A DNA stretch of 64,000 nt. Source: Terriglobia bacterium (GTDB taxonomy: Bacteria; Acidobacteriota; Terriglobia; Terriglobales; Acidobacteriaceae). A program made the position numbers and the translations under genes. Positions within the stretch are counted from its first letter, which is position 1. Each line of letters begins with the position of its first letter. Shown piece after piece: positions 17,385 through 25,504 of this stretch. The stretch covers positions 434,001 to 498,000 of the forward strand of contig JAIQFD010000002.1 in the NCBI GenBank assembly GCA_020073495.1, read 5' to 3'. The notes below the pieces were generated by a model, which was not told the DNA's origin, did no database searches, and saw only the letters and a list, made by a program, of their open reading frames with translations.

Positions 17385-17417
17385 AAGGGGAAGGCGAAGC
17401 CGCCTTCCCCTTCTTAT
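17385..17417 (+). terminator. Intrinsic terminator after the TonB gene
   Basis: A perfect 12-bp stem, AAGGGGAAGGCG (17385-17396) with CGCCTTCCCCTT (17401-17412), 4-nt loop, then CTTATT. It sits 16 nt after the stop codon and may also work for the leftward iron operon ending at 17468. Confidence 0.8.
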
Positions 17418-17467
17418 TGCGCGAAGAACTGTCGTGCTGCGGTGTGAGGAGCCTTCCGGATCTTAGC

Positions 17468-18697
17468 TCAGTCGCCGTACACCGGGGTGTTGGCTGCGAC
17501 CGCTTTCGCAGCGCGGACCTTTGTGCAGCACGTTCCAGCCGGGATGGGCGCGCCGTGCGGGCACTTCTCCGGGTGGCCGAGGAAGGTGCAGATCTTTTCG
17601 GTGGCCTCGGGCGAGAGGATGTGCTCGAACTTGCAGGCCTGCTGCTCGATCTCGGCTTCGTTCTCCATCTCCAGCGTCTGGGTGAAGAGCCGCTCGGCCA
17701 GGCGGTGGCGGCGGATGATGTCGGCGGCCTTGGCGCGGCCCCGGTCGGTGAACTCGACGAGCAGGCTGCCGTCAGCCGTGCCAACCTCGCCGGGATGGAT
17801 CTGATCGTGGCAGGGATTTACCACGTGTTTGTGGTCGTGCGGCTCCGGGGGATGCGGCCGCACGCTGATCAGGCCCAGCTCCGCCATCTTCTCGACCGCA
17901 AGGGAGACCGGCAGCACGCCGTCCACCGACATGCGGCCGACCTCCGCAAGCTCGCCATGCTCGTGGAGCACCCACATTTCCTCCAGCACCTCGTCAAACT
18001 GCTCTTCGTCGGACATAGAGAAGATCTCGTGCGCGGCGATGCGGCCGTGGTGCAGGTCGATGCGGCGCTCGGCCAGCCGCGCCATGACCGGGTCGTGGGT
18101 CACCATGATGATGGTGCACCCTTGGGCGTGGAGCTCACGCAGCAGGCGCAGCACGATCTCCTCGTTCTGTGCGTCCAGGTTGCCGGTGGGCTCATCGGCC
18201 AGGACGATCTTGGGGTCGTTGATCAGCGCGCGGGCGATGCAGACGCGCTGCTGCTCGCCGCCGGAGAGGTGTGCCGGCAGATGATGCGCGCGGTCGGCCA
18301 GGCCTACGCGTTCCAGCGCCTCGAGCGCTTCTTTCTCATCGGTCATGCTGTGGAAGTACTGCGCCAGCATGACGTTCTCTAGCGCGGTGAGATAGGGGAT
18401 CAGGTGGAACTGCTGGAAGACAAAGCCGATCTTTTCGGCGCGGAAGCGGGTCAGTTCGGCGGCCGACAGGGCGCCAACGTTCTCGCCTTCGAGCCAGATC
18501 TCGCCCGAGCTTGGCTGGTCGAGGCACCCGATCAGGTTCACCAGCGTCGATTTCCCGGAGCCGGAGGGGCCCATGATAGCGAGCCACTCGCCGGGCGTCA
18601 CCGACAGCCCTACGTCGTCGAGCGCGCGGATCACTCCACCATTGCCTTCCGCCCGTGCCGGATAAACCTTGCTGACGTGTTTGAGCTCGATGGACAC
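17468..18697 (-). CDS. ABC transporter ATPase fused to a DtxR/MntR-like metalloregulator
   Basis: 409-aa two-part protein. Residues 1-225 are a MacB/LolD-type ATPase: Walker A GPSGSGKS (43-50), signature LSGGEQQ (144-150), Walker B IVLADEP (164-170) and the switch histidine HD at 201. Residues about 228-395 resemble DtxR: a winged-helix part (EEQFDEVLEEMWVLHEHGEL, VEKMAELGLISVR), a His-rich insert (HPPEPHDHKH), the dimer/metal helix ACKFEHILSPEATEKI and the end HPEKCPHGAPIPAG. The GTG start shares one base with the permease stop (TAGTG) and has GAGAGGAG upstream. Final gene of the FTR1 operon; the fusion suggests an iron sensor tied to the transporter. An internal ATG near 18015 lacks a ribosome site. 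Confidence 0.9.
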   Translation of the reverse strand: MSIELKHVSKVYPARAEGNGGVIRALDDVGLSVTPGEWLAIMGPSGSGKSTLVNLIGCLDQPSSGEIWLEGENVGALSAAELTRFRAEKIGFVFQQFHLIPYLTALENVMLAQYFHSMTDEKEALEALERVGLADRAHHLPAHLSGGEQQRVCIARALINDPKIVLADEPTGNLDAQNEEIVLRLLRELHAQGCTIIMVTHDPVMARLAERRIDLHHGRIAAHEIFSMSDEEQFDEVLEEMWVLHEHGELAEVGRMSVDGVLPVSLAVEKMAELGLISVRPHPPEPHDHKHVVNPCHDQIHPGEVGTADGSLLVEFTDRGRAKAADIIRRHRLAERLFTQTLEMENEAEIEQQACKFEHILSPEATEKICTFLGHPEKCPHGAPIPAGTCCTKVRAAKAVAANTPVYGD

Positions 18698-19800
18698 TAC
18701 TCTCCTCTCAAAATCGTGGCCGGCTGTACCCGCTTCAGCAGGGCCAGGGGAACGAGCGCGGATCCCAGAGATACCAGCACGCTTCCCAGCAACACAGCAG
18801 GGAAGATGGCGAACCGTGGCGAAACCGCAGCATTGAAGTTCAATCTGCCGATCAGGAAGGCGATCCCCAGCCCGGCGAGGAAGCCCAGCACGGCGCCGAG
18901 CGCGCCCAGGGTGGCGGCTTCCGCGGCGAAGACGGCGTTGACCGTCCGCTCCGATGCGCCCAGCGCCTTCATGACGGCAAAGTCCTTGCGGCGATCGAGC
19001 ACAGAGGCGGTGAGCGTAGCCAGCATGCAAAGCGCTGCTGTCAGAACGATGAGCAAGGTCGAGGCCAGCAGTGCCAAGCGGGTCTTGTTCAGGACGCGTC
19101 CTTCGGCCTCGACGATCTGGCGCACTGGCTCGACCTTCGCCCCGGGGACAGCCTCCGCGATCTTGGCAATCATCTGCGAGATTTCCACGGTGGAGCCGGT
19201 CACCGCGATCTCGATGGTGGAGGTGGGCACGCCGGACCAGGCGACGAACTCGTCGAGCGCAAGATATACGCGGCTATCTTCGCCAGAGCCAGTCTTCAAT
19301 ATCCCCGTTGCAGCGAAGTTTACAGGGTGATTATTAAAGATAAGCTTGAAGTTCTTGTCCCTCGATGAGAGGGCCGCGAGAGCGCGTACTCCAACCAGCC
19401 CCTGGCCGCTTCCACTAGGCCACGCGGTCACGGACCACCAGTTGTTCAGCCTGCGGACTCGCTCGAAGTCAACCCCGGCTGCGACGATCGGTGTGCCATC
19501 CGAGGTTTTGGCGACGACATACGAGTAGGGAACCGCCATGCCGTGCCCGGCGAGCAGGGAATCGATGCGGGAGAGAGCGTCGGAGGGAAGCGACTGGCCG
19601 TCCCTCGCGGTCACGACGACGTTGGCGCCGTAGCTGCGGAACTCCTTGTGCAGCTTCGCCTGTACGTCGGTATACAGGTTCAAGGTGGCCGTGGCGACCG
19701 AAGCCGCAACCACTACTGCAAGCAACGCCGTCAGGGTGCGACCGCGGCGCACCAGTGTGGGCTGGGTGAGCAAGCGCAGGAACATCTGCCTCTTGGTCAT
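18697..19800 (-). CDS. FtsX/MacB-type ABC permease, second of the iron operon
   Basis: 367-aa permease of the MacB/FtsX superfamily: one N-terminal helix (about 23-43), a large periplasmic domain (about 50-240, starting RSYGANVVVT) and three C-terminal helices (about 245-350, with RRKDFAVMKALGASERTV, the coupling region). It presumably pairs with the neighbouring permease and the ATPase. MacB-like systems move substrates across or drive periplasmic proteins rather than importing ions directly. The ATG overlaps the previous gene stop (ATGA). Permeases of this type accompany FTR1/DUF2318 in the Campylobacter P19 iron system, which supports the iron assignment. Confidence 0.88.
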   Translation of the reverse strand: MTKRQMFLRLLTQPTLVRRGRTLTALLAVVVAASVATATLNLYTDVQAKLHKEFRSYGANVVVTARDGQSLPSDALSRIDSLLAGHGMAVPYSYVVAKTSDGTPIVAAGVDFERVRRLNNWWSVTAWPSGSGQGLVGVRALAALSSRDKNFKLIFNNHPVNFAATGILKTGSGEDSRVYLALDEFVAWSGVPTSTIEIAVTGSTVEISQMIAKIAEAVPGAKVEPVRQIVEAEGRVLNKTRLALLASTLLIVLTAALCMLATLTASVLDRRKDFAVMKALGASERTVNAVFAAEAATLGALGAVLGFLAGLGIAFLIGRLNFNAAVSPRFAIFPAVLLGSVLVSLGSALVPLALLKRVQPATILRGE

Positions 19801-21050
19801 GCGTCACCTCGCAGGACGATCGCCGGGTCGAACCGCATGGCCTTCCGGATGGACGCCGCGCTTCCAGCAAAGGTCACCAACACGGCCACAGCCAGCACCA
19901 CGGGGAAGAGAACCGGTTGAACGGCGACTCGCGACGAGAAGATCCAGCGGCCGATCTGTTGCGCCATGCCCACACCTGCGGCGAATCCGACCACGCCCCC
20001 GAGCAAGGCCAGCAATGCGGCCTCGGTGAAGAACAGCGCGCCCACAGCGAAATTGCCGGCGCCAATGGCCTTCATCAGGCCCACTTCACGTTTGCGCTCG
20101 AAGATAGCAGTAGCCATGGCCGCCGACACCGCCAGCGCCGAGGCGATCAGCGCGGCCAACGTGACCAGCAGCATCAGGCCCTTGATGCGCGAGAGGACTA
20201 CGCCCTCGTTCTGCGCTACCTGGCGGATCTGCTCCGCCCGGGCGTGCGGGATCACTTCCATGATCTGGAAGGCGATGGCGTTCGCGTACGGCGAGCAATA
20301 CCAGCGGTCTCGGTCCACCGGGCTCATGCTGTTGGGATCCCGGCGGCCGAAGGCGTCTTCCGGCTTGGTCATGGCGCTGACCAGGATGCGGCGTACCGCG
20401 CCGGGGCGGCCGACGACTTGCTGCGCAAGCGAGAGGGGGCCGACGATCTGCTGGTCCTCCGGACCTCCGGTGCTGAGCAGGCCGGAGATCTGTAGCTTTC
20501 GTCCTGCAATCTCGATCTGGTCACCGGTCTTGATGCCGAGCTTGGCGGCGAGCGATTCGCCGGCCAGGACCTGCGTGGAATCGTCGGCCGGCCAGGCTCC
20601 CTTCACCTTCCACCAGGGATGGGTGATGATCACGCCGGTGCGGAATGTGTCGTCGCCGTACTTGAGCTCCTTGTTGAAGTACGTGCCGACCAACTCGACG
20701 TCGGTCATGCCCACTTTCGCGCGCGCCGGCAGGAAGGGCGAGAAACCGGCGATGTTGTGACGCCAGAAGGTGCCCTTGATCGCCGGCAGGTCTTTCTCGT
20801 CTAAGAAGGCGCCATCGCTGGCGGGCTTCAGGTTCACTCCGCCGATCTCGACATCGAGCGTGTCCTCTTGCGGATAGACGACGATGTTGGCGCCGTAGCT
20901 GCGCAGCTCGCGATTCATCTTGTCGCCGATGTCGGTGGCGACGGCGATCATGGCCGTGGCCACGGCCACGCCCAGAGTGATGGCCACACCGGCCAGCAGC
21001 TTGCGCCGCTTTTGCCGCAGGAACGATTGATAGACGAGGCGGAGGAACAT
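19797..21050 (-). CDS. FtsX/MacB-type ABC permease, first of the iron operon
   Basis: 417 aa, same architecture as its neighbour: helix at about 15-38, periplasmic domain beginning with RSYGANIVVYPQED and ending near 265, then three helices (about 280-405) with the coupling motif KREVGLMKAIGAGNFAVGALF. Both permeases share the RSYGAN segment right after helix 1, so they look like diverged paralogues forming a heterodimer. The ATG lies 2 nt after the FTR1 stop (TAG-cc-ATG) and the gene ends in a 4-nt overlap with the next. Substrate is inferred to be iron or an iron-linked process from context. Confidence 0.88.
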   Translation of the reverse strand: MFLRLVYQSFLRQKRRKLLAGVAITLGVAVATAMIAVATDIGDKMNRELRSYGANIVVYPQEDTLDVEIGGVNLKPASDGAFLDEKDLPAIKGTFWRHNIAGFSPFLPARAKVGMTDVELVGTYFNKELKYGDDTFRTGVIITHPWWKVKGAWPADDSTQVLAGESLAAKLGIKTGDQIEIAGRKLQISGLLSTGGPEDQQIVGPLSLAQQVVGRPGAVRRILVSAMTKPEDAFGRRDPNSMSPVDRDRWYCSPYANAIAFQIMEVIPHARAEQIRQVAQNEGVVLSRIKGLMLLVTLAALIASALAVSAAMATAIFERKREVGLMKAIGAGNFAVGALFFTEAALLALLGGVVGFAAGVGMAQQIGRWIFSSRVAVQPVLFPVVLAVAVLVTFAGSAASIRKAMRFDPAIVLRGDA

Positions 21051-21052
21051 GG

Positions 21053-22309
21053 CTACTGCGCCTTGAAGTGCGCTGCGCCCTCCGCTAGATCAGCCTGGGC
21101 GATGACCAGGTTGTCGCCTGCGACCGTGGCCTTCAGCGGGATGGGATTGCAGCCGCCTGCCTGTCCCACGGTCTGCGGATTGATGGGCGCGGCGCAATTC
21201 TTGCAGATCACCCCGCCGTTCGGTCCTTTGAAGAAGCCCACCGGGCCGCAGATCTCGCAGGCGTCGAAGAGAGCGACGACGTTGTTGTCCGGTTTGCGAT
21301 AAAGGAAGAACCGTACCTCGGTACCGTTCACGTTGGTCTGGAAGCGCTGGAAATCGTCCTTACCCAGCGTGTTGATCGGGAGCGTGACCTGGCCGTTGAC
21401 GAACTGCACTTCGGTCGCGGGCGACAACGCGGAGGTGCTCTTGGCGTAGATGAACTCCGCCGTCACCAGGAGGATGAAGAGGAACGAGCTGGCATAGATC
21501 GAGGCCATCCACAGGCGCTCCCGCCGGGCCGTCCAGTTGGCCTTGCGGCGCTCCGCTCTGGAGGCGTCGGGGGCGACCACGGGAACGCGCCGCCGATACT
21601 CGAACAGCGCCATCATTGCGGCCAGGGCCAGGATCGTAATGAAGAAGAACAGGTCGTTGCGCACGATGGGGCCGATGAGCGCCATCTCCTTCTTGCTGGA
21701 GGGAAGAACGCCGTTTTCCGAGAGCTCATGCAGGCCGGCGATGGTCAACTGGATCGCAACAAATACCAGGATCACTGTGGTGACCTTGAAGAACTTGCCC
21801 AGGTTGATGCGCACGCTGCCCTTGACGAACATCACGCCAAAAACCACCGCCAGGGTGACGCCCACGAGGGTCCCGAGGAAGTTCATCAGCTCGGTGGAGT
21901 TGAGCGAGACAGCGGAGAGGATCAGCACGGTCTCGACTCCCTCGCGCAGCACCATGATAAAGACGAAGGCGAACAGTCCGATACGGGAGCTCCGCGTAGC
22001 CAACGACCCGACCTTGCTCTCGATGTTTCCCTTGAGCGCCTTGGAGGTCCGCGCCATGAAGATGATCATGGTGACCACGAAGAAAGCGGCCGCCAGCATG
22101 ACCCAGCCTTCGAAGACGTCCTGGTTGAAGCCGGTGCGGGAGAGCAGGACGGCAACGCCGATGCTGCCCAGAAAGCCTGCGGCCAGGGCGGCGTAGACGC
22201 TCTTGCGCAGGTCCTGCCGCCCGATCTTGGCCAGGTAGGCGAGGGTGATGCCGACGATGAGGGCGGCCTCGACGCCTTCGCGAAGGGTGACGATCAGTGC
22301 CTGGAGCAT
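21053..22309 (-). CDS. FTR1 iron permease fused to a DUF2318 domain
   Basis: 418-aa membrane protein. Residues 1-280 form the FTR1/EfeU permease with the two iron-binding motifs REGVE at 10-14 and 122-126 in membrane helices. The C-terminal ~130 residues, after one more helix (SSFLFILLVTAEFIY), match the periplasmic DUF2318 pattern: CEICG, GGVICKNC and GGCNPIPL, probably a metal or electron-transfer site. In Campylobacter these are separate genes beside P19. Chosen start ATG 22309 places the first motif normally; an upstream ATG at 22393 would cover the promoter and Fur-like box. First gene of the operon. No P19/Tp34 protein is nearby. Confidence 0.93.
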   Translation of the reverse strand: MLQALIVTLREGVEAALIVGITLAYLAKIGRQDLRKSVYAALAAGFLGSIGVAVLLSRTGFNQDVFEGWVMLAAAFFVVTMIIFMARTSKALKGNIESKVGSLATRSSRIGLFAFVFIMVLREGVETVLILSAVSLNSTELMNFLGTLVGVTLAVVFGVMFVKGSVRINLGKFFKVTTVILVFVAIQLTIAGLHELSENGVLPSSKKEMALIGPIVRNDLFFFITILALAAMMALFEYRRRVPVVAPDASRAERRKANWTARRERLWMASIYASSFLFILLVTAEFIYAKSTSALSPATEVQFVNGQVTLPINTLGKDDFQRFQTNVNGTEVRFFLYRKPDNNVVALFDACEICGPVGFFKGPNGGVICKNCAAPINPQTVGQAGGCNPIPLKATVAGDNLVIAQADLAEGAAHFKAQ

Positions 22310-22323
22310 GGTGCCACGATTAT

Positions 22324-22380
22324 GAAAATGATTTTCAATTTCAACTTCATAGGATACGCGCCGCGGCGGGCGGCGGTCAA
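22324..22380 (-). promoter_or_regulatory. Iron-operon promoter with Fur-like box
   Basis: Minus-strand TTGACC (22380-22375), 18-nt spacer and TATCCT (22356-22351). Just downstream, 22324-22342 reads GAAAATGATTTTCAATTTC on the plus strand, matching 14 of 19 positions of the classic Fur box GATAATGATAATCATTATC. The box would cover about +2 to +20, a repressor position, 15 nt before the FTR1 ATG. Whether Fur or the fused DtxR-like domain binds it is unknown. Confidence 0.7.
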
Positions 22381-22400
22381 TCACCCATATCACGCCCCGT

Positions 22401-22416
22401 TGTGACGGCCGTCACG
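22401..22416. promoter_or_regulatory. CRP/FNR-like palindrome upstream of the iron promoter
   Basis: TGTGACGGCCGTCACG: perfect GTGAC-N4-GTCAC, resembling TGTGA-N6-TCACA. Its centre is about 64 bp upstream of the predicted transcription start, a usual activator distance. A near-identical site lies before the oxidase operon at 35819. Confidence 0.45.
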
Positions 22417-22438
22417 CCGCGGAGGCCTCCCCCGCAGC

Positions 22439-23146
22439 TTACATCCGCTGGAGAAAGCGTTTTGCCTCGTCGAGGCGGGGGAACAGCTTCTCCTCTGCCT
22501 GGAATTCCCGGGAGTGGAAGCAGCGGCGGCTGCCGCGCAGCTTCACCGGATGCTTCAGGTGCAGCATCTCGTGGTAGACGAGATACTCGATGGCGCAGCG
22601 GGGGACCTCGTGGCGGTCAAAGGCGCGGCTGACCACGATGGTGTTGTGGGCGGGGTCGTAGTGCCCCAGGTTCTTGCGCGCGTGATCACGGCTCCAGGTC
22701 ATCTCGGGCCGCCCCAGCAGGCCGTGGAAGAAGCGGCGGTTCAGGTCGTCGAAGATCTCGTGCAGGTCGTACACCTGGCCGCGGGCGCCGTTCCGCTGCT
22801 TCCGCCCGCGGACCTGGCGCACGACGTGGGATTTGGCGGCGAGGTCGCGGCTGGAAATGTAGCGCCGGTAACGCTGGGCGCACGCGGGCTCGATCTGCTT
22901 GCGGTAGATCTTGGCCAGCAGGATGTGGACGATGGCCTTCAGCACCGCCTCCGGAGCGCCTTGAAGAAGGTCGGAGAGGCGCACCAGGAGCCGGTCCTGG
23001 CGCAGGCGGATGGTGTTATTGATGTTGGCGAAGGCGTAGAACTCGACCTGGAACTCGGGCATCCGCGTGCGCGGACACAGCTCGCGATGCGCCTCCTGAA
23101 AGAGGCGGGAGAGGTCGGGGGTCACTGCGGATAGATTACCAGACAC
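22439..23146 (-). CDS. SprT-like zinc metallopeptidase
   Basis: 235-aa cytosolic protein of the SprT/WSS1-like gluzincin group. The zinc motif HEMLH is at 192-196 in EYLVYHEMLHLKHPV, with a probable third ligand in CFHSREF. The region DDLNRRFFHGLLGRPEMTWSRD (about 133-154) is the usual conserved lead-in to the SprT fold. Roles in the family include DNA-protein crosslink proteolysis; not established here. It is very basic in the middle (RGRKQRNGARG). It is on the same strand as the FTR1 operon but that operon has its own promoter. It begins 28 nt after the end of the preceding gene. Confidence 0.82.
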   Translation of the reverse strand: MSGNLSAVTPDLSRLFQEAHRELCPRTRMPEFQVEFYAFANINNTIRLRQDRLLVRLSDLLQGAPEAVLKAIVHILLAKIYRKQIEPACAQRYRRYISSRDLAAKSHVVRQVRGRKQRNGARGQVYDLHEIFDDLNRRFFHGLLGRPEMTWSRDHARKNLGHYDPAHNTIVVSRAFDRHEVPRCAIEYLVYHEMLHLKHPVKLRGSRRCFHSREFQAEEKLFPRLDEAKRFLQRM

Positions 23147-23173
23147 CAGGGCCGGAACAGGAACGCCCGCCGG

Positions 23174-23731
23174 CTAGTCCTTGCTCTTCTCTTTGCCCTT
23201 ATTCTTGGCTTCCTGTTTTGCCTTGGCAATTTCGCGGAGCAGGTCCTGGGCGTCCTGCTCGCTGGATTTGACGGCCTCAAAGGCGTTCTCCAGCACGTAC
23301 TGGTAGTCCTTCGACTCCTGCGCGTTCCTGGCATCGGACTGGGCGGCGTCTCTGAGAGCCTGCAGCCGCGACTGAAAAGCGCCATCGGCGATGATGACCT
23401 CGCCCAGCGATTTGCTGATGTCGTCCTTGCGCTTCGCATACATGTCGACGTTGTCGTCGAGTTCGTCCACGATCACGGTGAAGTCCTCGAGCAGATCGTG
23501 GATCTTCTTGCCGCGGCCCTCGGCCATCTTAGGATCACCGCGGAGTTGCTCGATGGCCTCCAGGCGCGCTTGGGCGAATTTGATGATGAGTTTGATGCGC
23601 TTTTCCGGCTCCTGTGCGACTTCGCGCAAGTGGTCGGCTTCGGCTTCGGTGAGAGGGTCGCGGCGGAGTCGCTGGGCGGACGCGAGCGCGGCGACGAGCA
23701 GGAGCAGCACGAGCAAAGTTTGGGGTCTCAC
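23174..23731 (-). CDS. Exported coiled-coil protein, 185 aa
   Basis: No recognised family. Residues 1-19 form a signal peptide (LLVLLLLVAALASAQ), with the rest almost entirely charged helix, suggesting a periplasmic coiled coil (VDELDDNVDMYAKRKDD; KAKQEAKNKGKEKSKD at the end). The GTG at 23731 has GAGGTG upstream and lies 5 nt after the upstream stop. It belongs to a run of three exported-protein genes (24176-25504, 23736-24176, 23174-23731) downstream of uvrA. Upstream extension of the frame is a shadow of the neighbouring gene. Confidence 0.72.
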   Translation of the reverse strand: MRPQTLLVLLLLVAALASAQRLRRDPLTEAEADHLREVAQEPEKRIKLIIKFAQARLEAIEQLRGDPKMAEGRGKKIHDLLEDFTVIVDELDDNVDMYAKRKDDISKSLGEVIIADGAFQSRLQALRDAAQSDARNAQESKDYQYVLENAFEAVKSSEQDAQDLLREIAKAKQEAKNKGKEKSKD

Positions 23732-23735
23732 GGCT

Positions 23736-24176
23736 TCACCTCTGGTGCCTGGGTGCGAACAGCAGGTCGAGGAGCTGTTTGCGAATGGCGGCGATCTGGT
23801 CCACTGCGGCCTGGACGTCGGGCTGGTCTTCGAGCGCCAGGGTGCGCCGGATGTCGTTGAGGCGGTGCTCGGCCTTGCGCAGGGCGATCTCGGTGTCCTT
23901 GATCCTGCGCGGGTGCTCGCGGACGGAGTCGCGGGCTTTTTCAGCGTAGCCGACCGCCTCCCTGACCAGGGCATGTGCTTTCTCGGCCTCACCACCGGTG
24001 AAAAGCTGGTTGGCAATCTCAATCTCGCGCTGCACCACCTCGGCATAGAGCAGGGCCTTGCGTGCTCCAGTTGTAGCTTCGGTGCGTGCCTTCAACTGCT
24101 CCAGCGTCTCCGGTTCCTTGGCGGCCGCCCCGGTCACCAGCAACGCCAGGCTGAGGATGATCAGCATCTTCCGCAT
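23736..24176 (-). CDS. Exported helical protein, 146 aa
   Basis: Unassigned. Signal peptide at residues 1-17 (MRKMLIILSLALLVTGAAA), then a soluble alpha-helical domain of about 125 residues with TPR-like spacing (LYAEVVQREIEIANQLFTG, AHALVREAVGYAEKARD). The ATG at 24176 shares a base with the TPR gene stop (TGATG). Its downstream neighbour is another exported helical protein; the two and the TPR protein probably function together at the envelope, but the role is unknown. Confidence 0.75.
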   Translation of the reverse strand: MRKMLIILSLALLVTGAAAKEPETLEQLKARTEATTGARKALLYAEVVQREIEIANQLFTGGEAEKAHALVREAVGYAEKARDSVREHPRRIKDTEIALRKAEHRLNDIRRTLALEDQPDVQAAVDQIAAIRKQLLDLLFAPRHQR

Positions 24177-25504
24177 CAGTTCTTCTTCCCCTTGGGTTCG
24201 ATCGCGAGCAACCGATGGCGCGCCTGCCATTCCTGGTCGGGGTACTTGCCCGCCGAGACGACTAAGAACTTATGATAAAAATCGGCGGCTTGAGGATACG
24301 CCCGGAGATTGTCGTAAGAGGTGGCACGCAGGAAGTAAGTGCCGGGCATCTCAGGAAGGGAACGCCCTCTCTCGTCCAAGGCCCGGATGGCCAGCTCGTA
24401 GTGCTTGTTTTCCGCGGCCGCGACGGCCAGGTCGCCGTAAGCTTCCGGAAAATCGGGCTTCAGCTTTACCGCGCCGAGGATCTGTTGCTCTGCTTCGGGG
24501 AAGTTCCTTTGCTGCAGGAGAACCGAGCCGAGCGCATAGCGCAGGTCGGGGTCGTCGGGCTGCTGCTGGACAAGGGCGCGGTAGCGGGTTTCGGCCTCGG
24601 GAAACTTTCCCTCCAGGGAGTAGCCGGCTGCCAGTTCACGCAGGACGGCCCCGTCGGACGGAGCCAGTTTCGCCGCGGTTTCGAACTCGGCGCGTGCCTC
24701 CGGGGCGTGGCCTAGTTCGCGAAGGATGCGTCCCAGCTGGAGATGCGCGTTGACGTTATTGGGATTGCGTTCCAGGTACTTGCGCAACGCGGTCTCCGCC
24801 TCAGGCAGACGCTTCGAGCGCATGTAGACATTCGCCAGTCCCGCCTGCGCTTGATCGGAGTTGGGATCCAGCCGGATTGCCGCCTGGAACTCCCTCTCGG
24901 CATCATCGTAGTTGCCCAGCTTCTCCAGGAGCATGGCAGCGGTGAGGTGCGGCTGGGAATCGGCTGGCGTCAACAGGGAAGCTGCCTGGAATGCGCGAAT
25001 GGCTTCGGCCGGATTCCTGTTCTCAAGGAACAATCCCAGCGCGATCCAGGCGCGTGCCTGACCTTGCTCGGGCTTGGACATGGCAGGCTTGAGCCGGGTG
25101 GCAGCGCGCAAGTACTTTTCCGCGTCGGCGTCGCCGCGGGCGGCAAGCAGCACCCCAAGATTCGCGTTCGGCTCGAAGGCGTCGGGCTTCAGGTCGACAG
25201 ATTTCCGGTAGGCTTCGATCGCCTGCGGCTTACGATCGGTCGAGCTGTACACAAAGCCGAGGTCGTACCATCCGCGGTAGTCCTTGGGATCGGCGGCCGT
25301 GGCCTGCTGGAGTTTGGCTTCGGCGGTGGTGTAGTCGTTCTTGTCGATGGCCGCTTCAGCGTCGCGCACCAGAGCGGAAGGGTCCGTCTCCTGGGCGGGG
25401 ACGCGGTGCGGGCGCGCGGCCTTGTCCTTGCCCGCGGACTGTGCCGCGGCGGGCAGAGACAGCGCCAGCAACAACAGTAGCGCGATCGCTCTATTGGCGG
25501 CCAT
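24176..25504 (-). CDS. Exported TPR-repeat protein, 442 aa
   Basis: Signal peptide at 1-22 (LLLLLALSLPAAAQ), then at least nine tetratricopeptide repeats from about 45 to 420, for example WYDLGFVYSSTDRKPQAIEAY and ANVYMRSKRLPEAETALRKYL. TPR superhelices mediate protein interactions; the partner is unknown. The start overlaps the last 14 bases of uvrA, indicating cotranscription, and its end overlaps the next gene. Length and repeat regularity argue for an intact gene. Confidence 0.88.
   Translation of the reverse strand: MAANRAIALLLLLALSLPAAAQSAGKDKAARPHRVPAQETDPSALVRDAEAAIDKNDYTTAEAKLQQATAADPKDYRGWYDLGFVYSSTDRKPQAIEAYRKSVDLKPDAFEPNANLGVLLAARGDADAEKYLRAATRLKPAMSKPEQGQARAWIALGLFLENRNPAEAIRAFQAASLLTPADSQPHLTAAMLLEKLGNYDDAEREFQAAIRLDPNSDQAQAGLANVYMRSKRLPEAETALRKYLERNPNNVNAHLQLGRILRELGHAPEARAEFETAAKLAPSDGAVLRELAAGYSLEGKFPEAETRYRALVQQQPDDPDLRYALGSVLLQQRNFPEAEQQILGAVKLKPDFPEAYGDLAVAAAENKHYELAIRALDERGRSLPEMPGTYFLRATSYDNLRAYPQAADFYHKFLVVSAGKYPDQEWQARHRLLAIEPKGKKN

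Noticed and set aside
18000-18015. Independent start for the DtxR-like module
   Set aside because: An ATG is present near 18015 but no ribosome site precedes it; a fusion is the simpler reading.
18698-19030. N-terminal extension of the ABC-DtxR protein
   Set aside because: It lies within the permease gene; GTG 18697 has a ribosome site and a coupled stop.
22310-22393. FTR1 start at the upstream ATG
   Set aside because: That would translate the promoter and Fur-like box; the first REGVE motif is correctly placed from 22309.
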